Shown one piece after another: positions 24,194 to 33,451 of a stretch of DNA of 64,000 nucleotides; the first letter of the stretch is position 1; every line of letters starts with the position of its first letter. The notes beneath the pieces were generated by a model. It did not search any database, was not told where the DNA came from, and saw nothing but the letters and a program-made list of their open reading frames with translations. This DNA is from WJKG01 sp964627305 (lineage in GTDB: Bacteria > Zixibacteria > MSB-5A5 > GN15 > FEB-12): NCBI GenBank assembly GCA_964627305.1, contig CAZVHP010000002.1:248001-312000 (forward strand). Direction: 5' to 3'. Made by a program: the position numbers and the translations under genes.

Positions 24194-27100
24194 ATGCCCG
24201 ATATCGACGAGAAGACGACCACCAAACACCCCGGGGCCCTGCGACGGGTTCTCGAGCGGCTGGACGAATACGAGCCGGTCCAACGACTGGTTGCCCTGGC
24301 GCGAGCAGATCACAGGGGACGAGTCCCTCTGACCGGGCTGGCGGGCAGCTCCAGATCACTGGTTCTTGGCCATCTTGCTCAGAAGTCGGCAGGGAGATTA
24401 CTCCTGGTTGTCACGCCCGACGGGGATCAGGCGGCCGATCTGGCCGAGGAGCTGTCCTGTGTCCTGGGCGAGAGCCGGGTGGGGCATTTCCCGGCCCGGC
24501 AGATACTGCCGTACGACTTCCGGGCACCGGTTGGCGAGATAATGGGTCAGCGCATCAAGACCCTCAGCGACATGCTTGCCGGCCGGCTGTCGGCGGTCGT
24601 CTGTCCACTGCGGGCGTTGCTGGAACCGACAATTGACCGGGCGGAACTGCAACGCAGCCACATCAGTCTTGAAGTCGGCGATGAGGTCGATCTGGATGAC
24701 CTGGTGCATCGCCTGGTCGACCTCGGCTTCAAGCGCGTCCCCGTTGTGGAAGAAGTAGGCGATTTCGCGCTGCGCGGCGGATTGGTGGACTTCTTTACGC
24801 CCGGTTCCTCGGCCCCGGTGCGAGTGGAACTCTTCGGCGATGAGGTGGACACGATCCGTCACTTCGACGTCGCCACGCAGCGTACGGTGGGGCAGGTTGA
24901 CCGGGTCACGGTGCTGCCCAAGCGGGAAGTACCGATTACGCACCAGACGCTTGAGGAGTATCTCGATGATCTGCCTGAGGGCGATGCCGAGTACATTCGC
25001 TCACGCTACCTGAATGATCCGGAGCTTCCGGGGTTGGAGTGGCTGGCCATTCTCTTCGGCCTGTCACAGGGAGCGCTCCTTGATTATGTTGCGCCCGATG
25101 CCGTCATCGTGACTCACGGTGAGGGTGCACTGCGCAGTGACGCCGCCGACATGCTGGCCGAGGCCGCAAAGCTCCGTGATCGGCTCAGCCTGCATTTTTC
25201 GAGGCTACCGGAAGCTGAGCGGTATTTCAGGCCGATCGAGAGTACCTTCGCCTCGTTGTCGGAACGCCTCCATCTGGATATCCTGCCTTTCAAGGGCGGG
25301 CACAGTGAGTCGATTGATTTCGGCTGTGTCGATCATCCTGCGGTCGGCTCACGTCTTGATATTCTGGGCGGCCTGCTGACCGATCTTTCTTCCAGTGGTA
25401 TGGAGTACTTCATAGCCACGGACTCCCCCTCTCAGGTGGAGCGGTTGCGCCATCTGCTCTCGGAGCGCGAGGAGATCACGGTCACGCCGTCGGTAGAGGT
25501 AGCCGACATCAAGTCGGGATTCCTGTGTGCGAAAGCAGGAGTCGCAATTCTGACGGATCGCCAGATATTCGGTCGCTATCAGCGCCGCATCCGGCGCAAG
25601 AAGTACAAGGAGGGGGTAGCGATCGGCGACTATGCCAGCCTTAACCGCAAGGACTATGTGGTGCACACTGAACACGGCATAGCACGGTATCTCGGGCTGG
25701 AAACTATCGATGTCGATGCTCGCAAACGTGATTGCCTCCTGCTTGAGTACGCTGAGGGGGATCGGCTGTTTGTGCCGATTGAGGAGTTCAACCGGGTTTC
25801 CAAGTATGCCGGCAAAGACACGGCTCCCCAGCTTTCGCATCTTGGCGGTCCCGGGTGGGAGAAGCTGAAAAAGCGCACGCGCAAGGCGATCGAGACGATG
25901 GCAGCGGACCTGATCCGGCTCTATGCCGAGCGCAAGGCCCAGCCCGGATACTCGTTCGGCGAGGATACCGTCTGGCTGAGCCAGCTTGAGGCATCGTTTC
26001 CCTTTGAGGAGACAAAGGACCAGCTCAAGGCTATAAATGACGTCAAATACGATATGGGTTCTGATCGCGCCATGGATCGTCTGATTTGCGGCGATGTCGG
26101 TTATGGAAAGACCGAAGTGGCGATTCGGGCGGCATTCAAGGCCATCGAGCACGGCAAGCAGGTGGCTGTTCTGGTACCGACGACTATCCTGGCCCAACAG
26201 CATTTGCAGACGTTTGCAGACCGTCTCGTAGACTTTCCGGTAAGGATCGAGATGCTGTCTCGTTTCCGCAGTCGGAAGGAGCAACTGGCTGTTGTGGAGG
26301 ACCTGGCCGCCGGCAAGGTCGACCTGGTGATCGGAACCCACCGGCTCTTCTCGAAGGATGTCGCTTTCAAGGACCTTGGCCTTCTGATTGTCGACGAGGA
26401 GCACCGCTTCGGTGTGCGACATAAGGAGAAGCTTCGCAAGCTGCGCGCCAATGTCGATACGATCTCGATGTCGGCAACACCCATTCCGCGCACGCTGCAA
26501 ATGGCGCTGACCGGAGTGAGGGATATGAGCCTGATTGCCACCTCGCCGAAGGACCGGCTGCCGATTGCAACTGAGATTGTCGAGTTTGATCCCGGCCTGA
26601 TCGCGACCGCTATCCTCCGTGAGGTTGACCGCGGGGGACAGGTATTCTTCGTTCACAACCGGGTGCAGACGATCGACGCCATGCACCGTTTCCTGCTCAA
26701 GCTCCTCCCGCAGCTTCGCATAGGCGTTGGTCACGGTCAGATGCATGAGAAGGAGCTGGAGGGGGTCATGCTGGGGTTTTTGAACCGCGCCTATGATGTT
26801 CTGTTGTGTACGTCCATTATTGAGTCCGGGCTGGATATCCCCAATGCCAACACCATTATCATCAATCGGGCCGACCGCTTCGGCCTGGCGCAGCTCTATC
26901 AGATCCGTGGCCGGGTGGGGCGCAGCTCGCGCCGTGCCTACGCCTACCTGTTGACCCCGCCGACACGACTGATGGGCGGCGATGCCATCAAGCGCCTGCG
27001 CGCTCTGGAGGCCCACTCCGATCTGGGCACCGGCTTCGGGCTGGCGATGCGTGATCTGGAGATCCGCGGTGCAGGCACGATTCTGGGAGCACGGCAGTCG

Positions 27101-27628
27101 GGCTTCATCGAAGAGGTCGGGTTCGACATGTACAACAAGCTGCTGGAGGATGCTATCGCTCGCCTCAAGGGTGAACCGATCGTCGAGTTGCCCCAAACCA
27201 GGCTGGAACTTGATATCGAGACGTATCTCAGCGACGGCTACATCAATGATCGTCACCACAAGGTCGATCTGTACCGACGGCTGGCGGATGCCCGAACGCT
27301 CGATGATGTCGAGCGGATTCGCGACGAGATGACCGACCGCTTTGGTCGCATGCCCCAGTCGGCCACCAATCTGGTTGAGGCGACCGCGGTCAAGATCGCG
27401 GCCAGTCTGCTTCAGATCGAGAAGGTTCGTGTCAAACGAGGCCGGGCTGTGCTGCAGTTCGCGGAAGGCCACATGCTTACCCGGCATGTGATCGAAACCT
27501 TCCGCAAGGCCACCGACTGCCCGCTGGAGTTCTCGGTTGTGGGGCAGGCGACGACTTTCATGGATCTCGGGCAGGTGCACGTCGACCAGCGGCTGAGCTA
27601 CCTTCGGGGTGTGCTGTGCAAGATTTAG
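24194..27628 (+). CDS. mfd: Transcription-repair coupling factor Mfd
   Basis: A 1144-residue ATP-driven DNA translocase that removes RNA polymerase stalled at damage and recruits UvrA. Domains in order: UvrB-like N-terminal region (about 60-350), RNA polymerase-interaction domain with DYVVHTEHGIARYLGLE near residue 490, SF2 helicase core with P-loop GDVGYGKT (633-640), DEEHRFG box near 735 and SATPIPRTLQMAL, the conserved C-terminal helicase motif RADRFGLAQLYQIRGRVGRSSRRAYAYL, and the TRCF C-terminal domain. The start at 24194 is set by GAGGAGA 3 nt upstream and by the family N-terminus; a longer reading from 24098 would cross the terminator hairpin. Slightly short versus E. coli (1148) but complete. 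A long antisense open frame here is only a shadow. Confidence 0.96.
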   Translation: MPDIDEKTTTKHPGALRRVLERLDEYEPVQRLVALARADHRGRVPLTGLAGSSRSLVLGHLAQKSAGRLLLVVTPDGDQAADLAEELSCVLGESRVGHFPARQILPYDFRAPVGEIMGQRIKTLSDMLAGRLSAVVCPLRALLEPTIDRAELQRSHISLEVGDEVDLDDLVHRLVDLGFKRVPVVEEVGDFALRGGLVDFFTPGSSAPVRVELFGDEVDTIRHFDVATQRTVGQVDRVTVLPKREVPITHQTLEEYLDDLPEGDAEYIRSRYLNDPELPGLEWLAILFGLSQGALLDYVAPDAVIVTHGEGALRSDAADMLAEAAKLRDRLSLHFSRLPEAERYFRPIESTFASLSERLHLDILPFKGGHSESIDFGCVDHPAVGSRLDILGGLLTDLSSSGMEYFIATDSPSQVERLRHLLSEREEITVTPSVEVADIKSGFLCAKAGVAILTDRQIFGRYQRRIRRKKYKEGVAIGDYASLNRKDYVVHTEHGIARYLGLETIDVDARKRDCLLLEYAEGDRLFVPIEEFNRVSKYAGKDTAPQLSHLGGPGWEKLKKRTRKAIETMAADLIRLYAERKAQPGYSFGEDTVWLSQLEASFPFEETKDQLKAINDVKYDMGSDRAMDRLICGDVGYGKTEVAIRAAFKAIEHGKQVAVLVPTTILAQQHLQTFADRLVDFPVRIEMLSRFRSRKEQLAVVEDLAAGKVDLVIGTHRLFSKDVAFKDLGLLIVDEEHRFGVRHKEKLRKLRANVDTISMSATPIPRTLQMALTGVRDMSLIATSPKDRLPIATEIVEFDPGLIATAILREVDRGGQVFFVHNRVQTIDAMHRFLLKLLPQLRIGVGHGQMHEKELEGVMLGFLNRAYDVLLCTSIIESGLDIPNANTIIINRADRFGLAQLYQIRGRVGRSSRRAYAYLLTPPTRLMGGDAIKRLRALEAHSDLGTGFGLAMRDLEIRGAGTILGARQSGFIEEVGFDMYNKLLEDAIARLKGEPIVELPQTRLELDIETYLSDGYINDRHHKVDLYRRLADARTLDDVERIRDEMTDRFGRMPQSATNLVEATAVKIAASLLQIEKVRVKRGRAVLQFAEGHMLTRHVIETFRKATDCPLEFSVVGQATTFMDLGQVHVDQRLSYLRGVLCKI

Positions 27629-27659
27629 CGATCGGAAGGAATCGATCAGCCCGCTCCGC

Positions 27660-29882
27660 CTAACGGTCCCACTTGAAAAGCTCCGGCACAGTGCCGCTCG
27701 CGACATCCAGGCCCACGCCGTAGTTGTTGGCTCCATAGGTTGAGTCTTCACGTGCTGGTTGCAGCCACAAGTGATTGTCACGGGCGACCGGATGCTCACG
27801 GGTGCCGGCGCTGTCGAACACAAGATACTCATCGCTGCCGCCAATATCGAGAAGTCCACCGAAAGATGCAGCGTAGGTGTAATACGGTGTCAAAGGAGAG
27901 GGCAGCCTGTAGTCCTCACGGTAGGTTGCCTTGCCCAGGCCGGGTGTGTTGGCGCCGAGCAGGTATCGGTCGTCGCCCCCGATATCGATGAGCAATGCCA
28001 CCGACCGGATCTGGGCCAGTCCCATCGAGATGATCTTCGCCTCGTAAAGGTCGTTGCCTCCCTTGTTGATGAGCAGCGCATTGGTGTAGTCCCAGCCGAA
28101 TCCGAGTCCGGCGCCGGCGGTTTCGAAGAGTTGGTGACGATCATCGCCGCCCTCATCCAGGAGAATACCGTTGCAGTAGTGGGCACCGGACGCCTGTGTG
28201 AAGTAGCATGACTGGTAGTGGTCGTCTCCGGACCGATCAACCGCGATTCCGGTGCCGAACCAGTACCCCACACCCAGGCTCCAGTTGCCGGAGTAGTAGT
28301 GGTCGTCCCCCTCGATATCGATAATGGCCCCGAGGCCGCCGGCCCACGAGTGCCCGTCGGAACCATCGCCGCGTCGTCCGAACCCCGCTCCCTGGGCTTC
28401 GTTGCCGTTGATGATGTGGTTGCTGTGGTAGTCGCCACGGTCGTAGACAGCGGCGTACGGCTCGGCTGTATACGTGTCATTGCCGGAGTAGGAGGCACAC
28501 ACTCCCACACCGCCTCCCACACCACCCAGCCCCTGACCGTTGCCATACAGGTAGTACTGGTCATCGCCGGTGCCGTCGAAATGCAGGCCGATGCCGAAAT
28601 ACCCGCACCCCTGGGCGGAGAGTTCGGCCCGGTAGGTGTCGTTCCCTTCGCGATCATACAGGATACCGACTCCAAACATGCCCATACCCTGGGCGCAGAC
28701 CGAGCCGTTGTAGTGATCATCGCCGCGGCTGTCGAGCACCAGTCCGATCCCCAGCAGTCCGACGCCTGCTGATGGTGGATACTGCTGTCTGTCTCTGCCG
28801 TAGTAGTCGTCGCCGTCAAGATCAATGACGACGGAAATGGGATTGCTAAGTGAAGCTGTCGCCCCGGCGCTGCCGTGGTAGATGGTATTGCGCCCGAAGT
28901 CGATTATCAGCAGGCAATTGGAGGCATCCAGTTCAGTCCATCCCGAGTACTGCGAGAGGAGCTGTGATGACAGCTTCGAGGGCGTCTTCTCTTTGCGCTC
29001 ATAGGCCGACATGAGAATCACCTTCCCCAGTGGAGTGAGAAGCTCGAATTCGACTTCTGGCGGCACTATGCCCGCCCACGGTATCAGGGCGCGTTCTGCT
29101 TTCTCTGCCGCTGCGGCTACTTTCAGAGCGGCATAGTACAGGGATGCCCAGTCGATAGTAGCGGCAATATCGTCAAGTTGCGGATAATACACCTGGCCGT
29201 CTGCCTGTGTGTTGGCCAGATCGCGAATGGCAAACACCGTTTGCATATCGGAGGGGTCGCAGTTGCGGAAGGCCAGGTCGCGCCATCGCGCGGCCTCAGT
29301 GAGATTCACAAGCAACTGCGCAATGATCGCGGCTACAGTGTCGGGCAGGTGTGTCAGTGCCTTCAGGCCACCCTCGGCGGTGTCAAACCGGTGGTTTACC
29401 GAACCAAAGGACTTCAGCCGCACTGGCTGGCTGGCATATTCGAACACCCCCTCGAGGGCTGTGATCAATGGATGGTCGCCTTCCGGCGCCGGCGAAAGGT
29501 TGGCTGAGTAGGCGCGGAAGCTCTGCAGTCTCTTGTCCACGCCCAGATTGTAGACCAGCTTGTACAGGGCGTCATCGGCCGTGTCGGCAACGTGGGGGGC
29601 AAGGTAGAGCTCAACCGTGTTGGCCATCACGCGTGCGTAATCATAGAGCTTCAGCGGCTCGGCGAACAGCGCGTCAAAGGAGGTGAGTTTGTACGGAACA
29701 TCGAGCGGAAATCGATTCCAGTACCCCTTCGGCTCGTAGCCCAGGTCGGCGCGCGTGAACCCGACCTCCGAAAGCATCTGGGCGAGTCGATCGGTTGTGT
29801 CCGGCTGATCAGCAGCCAGAGTCGTGACGCCCGCAGTTGTGGTCAGCGCCAGTAGTAAAGTAAGCGTTCTGATCATTGGCAT
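27660..29882 (-). CDS. Exported protein with about twelve G-D-D-x-Y repeats (unknown function)
   Basis: A 740-residue protein not recognised as a known family. A signal peptide (about 1-23) is followed by a helical region (30-310) rich in Ala, Leu and Tyr. Residues 325-690 hold about twelve copies of a 26-30-residue unit with the core hydrophobic-hydrophobic-D-x2-G-D/N-D-x-Y, such as VVIDLDGDDYY (351-361), VLDSRGDDHY (382-391), LYDREGNDTY (408-417), IIDIEGDDHYY (520-530), VDRSGDDHY (548-556) and LIDIGGDDRY (631-640); each core is followed by G-x-G-x-G turns. The regular spacing suggests a beta-solenoid or barrel with acidic loops that could bind calcium, in the manner of, but distinct from, RTX repeats. 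An insert separates copies six and seven. It is convergent with mfd and monocistronic. Confidence 0.75.
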   Translation of the reverse strand: MPMIRTLTLLLALTTTAGVTTLAADQPDTTDRLAQMLSEVGFTRADLGYEPKGYWNRFPLDVPYKLTSFDALFAEPLKLYDYARVMANTVELYLAPHVADTADDALYKLVYNLGVDKRLQSFRAYSANLSPAPEGDHPLITALEGVFEYASQPVRLKSFGSVNHRFDTAEGGLKALTHLPDTVAAIIAQLLVNLTEAARWRDLAFRNCDPSDMQTVFAIRDLANTQADGQVYYPQLDDIAATIDWASLYYAALKVAAAAEKAERALIPWAGIVPPEVEFELLTPLGKVILMSAYERKEKTPSKLSSQLLSQYSGWTELDASNCLLIIDFGRNTIYHGSAGATASLSNPISVVIDLDGDDYYGRDRQQYPPSAGVGLLGIGLVLDSRGDDHYNGSVCAQGMGMFGVGILYDREGNDTYRAELSAQGCGYFGIGLHFDGTGDDQYYLYGNGQGLGGVGGGVGVCASYSGNDTYTAEPYAAVYDRGDYHSNHIINGNEAQGAGFGRRGDGSDGHSWAGGLGAIIDIEGDDHYYSGNWSLGVGYWFGTGIAVDRSGDDHYQSCYFTQASGAHYCNGILLDEGGDDRHQLFETAGAGLGFGWDYTNALLINKGGNDLYEAKIISMGLAQIRSVALLIDIGGDDRYLLGANTPGLGKATYREDYRLPSPLTPYYTYAASFGGLLDIGGSDEYLVFDSAGTREHPVARDNHLWLQPAREDSTYGANNYGVGLDVASGTVPELFKWDR

Positions 29883-30026
29883 GACCTCTCCCGAATCGTC
29901 TTATAGCCTCATCGCAGGCGCATGCAGCTACCGTCTTGATACGCCCTGACACAACCTTATGAGGCACGATAGCGCCCCAAATGCAAGTGTTTTGATTTCT
30001 CACAGCCCGTTCGGCCGGCAGAAATG

Positions 30027-30061
30027 CCAGCGGCGGAGCCTGTTGCCGGCTCCGCCGCTGG
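30027..30061 (-). terminator. Very stable hairpin after the YCF48-repeat gene, probable terminator
   Basis: A perfect 14-bp stem, CCAGCGGCGGAGCC with GGCTCCGCCGCTGG, and a 7-nt loop. It is 27 nt past the stop codon of the minus-strand gene 30088-31998. The tail is only weakly T-rich (ATTTCT), so efficiency is uncertain. Confidence 0.6.
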
Positions 30062-30087
30062 AAGAACTGATCAAGAAATCTGCGATG

Positions 30088-31998
30088 CTATCGCCCGCCG
30101 GAAGTCGTCTTCAGTAGTGTTCCTTCGCTCCCGACAATCCAGCCGACATTGGTATTCAGCATCTCGACTCCCAGCAAAGCGGCGCCAAGACCGGTTGGCT
30201 GGGCTGACCAGGAATTGCCGCCATTGGCAGAGGCAATGACAGTACCGTTGCCACCGACAACCCAGATGTTGGACGCGTCGAGCATCTTGATCCGTCGCAA
30301 CTCATTGCTGGTGGGTGTGCTGACCACCGTCCAGGTGGCTCCGCCGTCACCGGTTTTCAGCACCAGACCGCCCTCGCCAACAGCCAGCCCACTGCCGGTA
30401 CCAAGGAATACAACATCGAATAGCGTGTTAACCGTGTCGTATGACACGTTTGTCCAGCTTGCACCGCCATCGGTAGTCGACCACACCAGGCCCCTGTCTC
30501 CGCACACCCAGCCTGTGTTCTGGTCAATGAAATCCAGACCTCGAAAATCGAGCGTATCTGCATTGACACCGCTCGGAAGTGTCAGGGCATTCCAGGTTGT
30601 GCCACCATCAGTAGTACCGAATATGGCCGCCGGTGTCTCACTATTGAATGGACCACCGACAGCGAAGCCGTGCAGGTTATCGACGAAGTCCACCGCATGA
30701 ATCCAGTCCTGATTGGGGAATGACGTCGGCGTCCATGTTGCTCCGCCGTTAGTGGTTCTGGATATTATTCCGGCGGTGGTTGTGCCACCACAGGCCCAGC
30801 CGGTGTCGGCACTTGCAAAGAAAACGTCAGAGAACCAGGTGTTGTTGCTTTGGCGGCGATACCTCCAGGTCTCTCCACCGTTGGTTGTCTTAAGCACGGT
30901 TCCATTCCACCCGGCCACTATGCCCAGGGTGTCGTTGATGAAGTGAATACCCGTAAACGTCGGCAGTGCCGCCGTCTGAGAATAGTAGTGCTGCCAGGTG
31001 TTCACATTACCCGGTGTGAAAAGGATCGTGAATTCACCGACCACCCACCCCGCCTGGGTGGTTACCCAGTCGACATCCCAGAGTCTGTTGGTCTCGTCCA
31101 GAGAGGCAACGGACCAATTCTGGCCGCCGTCAATCGTCACTATCACCGTACCTTCGTCGCCGACAGCAAGGCCGGCAGAGGAATTAACGAATGACATGCC
31201 ACGCAGCAGAACAGTGGTCGGCGTTGTCAGAACGGACCAGGACTCGCCGGCATCGGTGGTCTTGATAACGACACCATTGGCACCGACCGCAAACCCGGTC
31301 AGATTGTCGATCATCTGCACACGGCGGAGGGTCTGGGTTGTTGGCGAGTTCACCTGCGACCAGGTGCCCCAAACGGTGTCTACTTTCACGACCCGAACGA
31401 TAGTGCCGTTGGCGCCCACGGCGACCCCGATGCTGTCAGCGAACGACAGTCCCCAGAGATTCACCGTGGCAGCGCTGAACACCTGTGACCAGCTTATGCC
31501 GCCGTCGATGGTCTGCAGCATTAAGCCAACCTGTCCGCAAGTCCAGCCTCGGGTTGGACTGATGAACTCAACATCGTGCAAATCAAACAGGGTTCCGGAG
31601 GGTGCCGCGTTCCACGTCTGGCCGCCATCGATAGTGCGAATAATTGTCCCGCTGGCTCCCACGGCCCAACCCATGTTGCCGTCATAGAACTCGACGGAGA
31701 ACAGGTTATTTGCGGTGGCGGGATCCTGACGCGTCCAGGAATCTCCGCCATCACTCGTATGCAGTACGACGCCATTCTCACCCGCTGCCCAGCCGGTGGT
31801 TGCAGTGAGAAAGTCGACCGAACGCAGCTTATTCCCTTCGGTTACCGGGTCCTGTTGGCGCCACGAGGACACCACAACCGGACCAGTGCCACTATCATCG
31901 TCATCGTCACAGCCGGTGATAAGAGCAACCGGCAGTGCCAATGCTGCTACCAGCAGGTATGATATGACGCTTTGCGAGAGTTTATCCTTGCTTTTCAA
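30088..31998 (-). CDS. Lipoprotein with 14 YCF48/BNR-type beta-propeller repeats
   Basis: A 636-residue lipoprotein. The signal peptide ends in a lipobox I27-T-G-C30; the acidic CDDDDDSG follows. The rest is about 14 repeats of 40-45 residues with the pattern L-x-x-V-x-F...G-W/F-A-V-G-x-x-G-x-I/V-hydrophobic-x-T-x-D-G-G-x-x-W, from LRSVDFLTATTGWAAG (residue 58) to the C-terminal GSEGTLLKTTSGGR. Fourteen units would make two seven-bladed propellers, or one double-size propeller. YCF48/HCF136 relatives help assemble photosystem II in cyanobacteria, but secreted homologues in non-photosynthetic bacteria have unknown roles, likely in protein or glycan binding. It has its own promoter at 32046-32074 and a terminator at 30027. 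Confidence 0.85.
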   Translation of the reverse strand: MKSKDKLSQSVISYLLVAALALPVALITGCDDDDDSGTGPVVVSSWRQQDPVTEGNKLRSVDFLTATTGWAAGENGVVLHTSDGGDSWTRQDPATANNLFSVEFYDGNMGWAVGASGTIIRTIDGGQTWNAAPSGTLFDLHDVEFISPTRGWTCGQVGLMLQTIDGGISWSQVFSAATVNLWGLSFADSIGVAVGANGTIVRVVKVDTVWGTWSQVNSPTTQTLRRVQMIDNLTGFAVGANGVVIKTTDAGESWSVLTTPTTVLLRGMSFVNSSAGLAVGDEGTVIVTIDGGQNWSVASLDETNRLWDVDWVTTQAGWVVGEFTILFTPGNVNTWQHYYSQTAALPTFTGIHFINDTLGIVAGWNGTVLKTTNGGETWRYRRQSNNTWFSDVFFASADTGWACGGTTTAGIISRTTNGGATWTPTSFPNQDWIHAVDFVDNLHGFAVGGPFNSETPAAIFGTTDGGTTWNALTLPSGVNADTLDFRGLDFIDQNTGWVCGDRGLVWSTTDGGASWTNVSYDTVNTLFDVVFLGTGSGLAVGEGGLVLKTGDGGATWTVVSTPTSNELRRIKMLDASNIWVVGGNGTVIASANGGNSWSAQPTGLGAALLGVEMLNTNVGWIVGSEGTLLKTTSGGR

Positions 31999-32045
31999 GG
32001 CAGGCAGACCTCCACGAAAGACAGTTTCTTAACATGTAACGAGCC

Positions 32046-32074
32046 AACATATTCAAAGGGACCGACTATGTCAA
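32046..32074 (-). promoter_or_regulatory. Sigma-70 promoter for the YCF48-repeat lipoprotein
   Basis: Minus strand TTGACA (32074-32069), 17-nt spacer, TATGTT (32051-32046). It reads to the start codon at 31998 with a leader of about 40 nt. Confidence 0.7.
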
Positions 32075-32654
32075 ACGAATTTGCCGGTCGTGTCTTAGAC
32101 GTGGCACATGAGGGAATTGTGATAGCGGTCGGCGAATAGGGTCGGAAATCCGGGGGGTGTCGTGGATTCTCATCAATCCCCGTGATGGGAGCTTCGGTCG
32201 AGCAGAAGGGTTCGCGGTCGGTCGCTGTAGGCAGCGCCGCAATGTGGCTTGAGTCGAGGTCGGTTCAGGCCAGGGTTTGGTTGGACTCGTCGGGCGTACT
32301 CATGTCCAGTTCTACCAGAAGATGCTGTTTCGGTCGCCTGGCCGTCAGAGCTTCGGCAAGTCTCCCTGTTTCGTCGGTCGCAAGGGGACAAATGGACACA
32401 TTCTCTTTAAGTGCACATGGAGTCAGAAACTGTGCAGCCCCACGGATACTATGCGGCCTTCTGCCGCCTGAGCAGACCGTTTCACTGCTTGCTGCGCATT
32501 AGTTAGCACCGTGCCTGAGTCGATCTCCCCCACGTATAACATTGTCTTGCAACACGATAACATCATTCGGTGGCGATTCGGGCCCTTTCGGGAGGATTTG
32601 GCATGGTGGCTGCAGTAAGGGTTGGCAGCAACGGTACAAAGCTCTGGAGGCGAC
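32075..32654. other. Non-coding region of about 580 bp
   Basis: Short open frames on both strands have no ribosome sites or recognisable content. Nothing specific was found except a weak hairpin near 32453-32467 without a T-tract. Confidence 0.4.
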
Positions 32655-33275
32655 ATGCTTGACGGTAAGTACAAACGAGGTTTCTCGAAGCAGCGAATTG
32701 CGGAACTGAACGACCCGCGCATTCGAACCGATGATAAAGGCCACTATATCATGTCTCTGTCTGAGAATACCAGGGTGTACCTCGATGATTTCTATGGCTT
32801 CCTGGAGAGCACGTATGGTAAGGCTCAGTCAGAAAGGCTATTGCTGGACAATAAGATAGCATCGACCGATCCGGATCAGGCAGAGACTCTGTCATATTAT
32901 CGGGCGCGTGGGGTCATCGTTGACCAGCTCATGAAGGCCATTATCAGGTTCTACACTGATGGCGGCAGTTTTGGCGTGATTATGACTCCGTGGTGTTTCG
33001 GTACAGTTGTGCTTGAGAAGATAGAGGTTTACCGGGAGCGCTTGTCCAAGGGCGAGCTTTCCGATACTAATATTCCGGAGTACCCGTACTACGTCATCCG
33101 CTATATCGACGAGATATACAAGGCTACGCTGCTGGAGTTGTTTGACTTTCCGGAGAAAGCCTTTCAGATGCGTTGGCAATATTCCGAGCTGCTTAAGCGG
33201 TACAGCTCCATTTTGAGCAATATTACATCATCATTGCAGTCGGTGTTGCTCCAGATCAAGGCCTATGGATCCTGA
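32655..33275 (+). CDS. Conserved-looking cytosolic protein of unknown function
   Basis: A 206-residue protein with no signal peptide or membrane segment and no family I recognise. Composition is normal and helical with many Tyr, Leu and Glu residues; notable segments are YLDDFYGFLESTYGKAQSERL (about 40-60), a possible hydrophobic patch GGSFGVIMTPWCFGTVVLEKI (about 105-125) and a charged C-terminal helix KALQ-like region ending in ...SVLLQIKAYGS. The start at 32655 has GGAGG at 32646-32650, so it is a real translated gene. It lies 176 bp before the HD-GYP gene, separated by a terminator. Function unknown. Confidence 0.6.
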   Translation: MLDGKYKRGFSKQRIAELNDPRIRTDDKGHYIMSLSENTRVYLDDFYGFLESTYGKAQSERLLLDNKIASTDPDQAETLSYYRARGVIVDQLMKAIIRFYTDGGSFGVIMTPWCFGTVVLEKIEVYRERLSKGELSDTNIPEYPYYVIRYIDEIYKATLLELFDFPEKAFQMRWQYSELLKRYSSILSNITSSLQSVLLQIKAYGS

Positions 33276-33335
33276 CCCGAATTCTGAGTTGTAGAGTCCT
33301 ATTCCCTTCCCCTGTTTGTGTCGCTTCCTCCTGCA

Positions 33336-33371
33336 AAACCTCCGGATCGCCAGATTCGGAGGTTTCCTTTT
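33336..33371 (+). terminator. Intrinsic terminator between the unknown protein and the HD-GYP gene
   Basis: AAACCTCCG (33336-33344) pairs with CGGAGGTTT (33357-33365) around a 12-nt loop, then CCTTTTC follows. Being nearly symmetric with an A-run on the other side, it could work in both directions. Confidence 0.75.
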
Positions 33372-33389
33372 CAGGATACAGCATCAACT

Positions 33390-33397
33390 GCCGATAA
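33390..33397 (+). promoter_or_regulatory. Candidate sigma-28 (flagellar) -10 element before the HD-GYP gene
   Basis: GCCGATAA matches the FliA -10 consensus exactly, 55 nt before the start codon and just downstream of a terminator. The expected -35 (TAAAGTTT) is only half matched, so this is tentative. Confidence 0.35.
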
Positions 33398-33451
33398 ACG
33401 GAAGACAGGCAGTGTTTTCCGGCGAGAACCGACAGCATATGGCAGAACCGG

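Noticed and set aside
25349..27859. An 836-codon open frame on the minus strand across mfd
   Set aside because: It is an antisense shadow of mfd, with no family resemblance or start site.
32075..32654. Possible degenerate coding region
   Set aside because: Open frames on both strands are short and show no family features.
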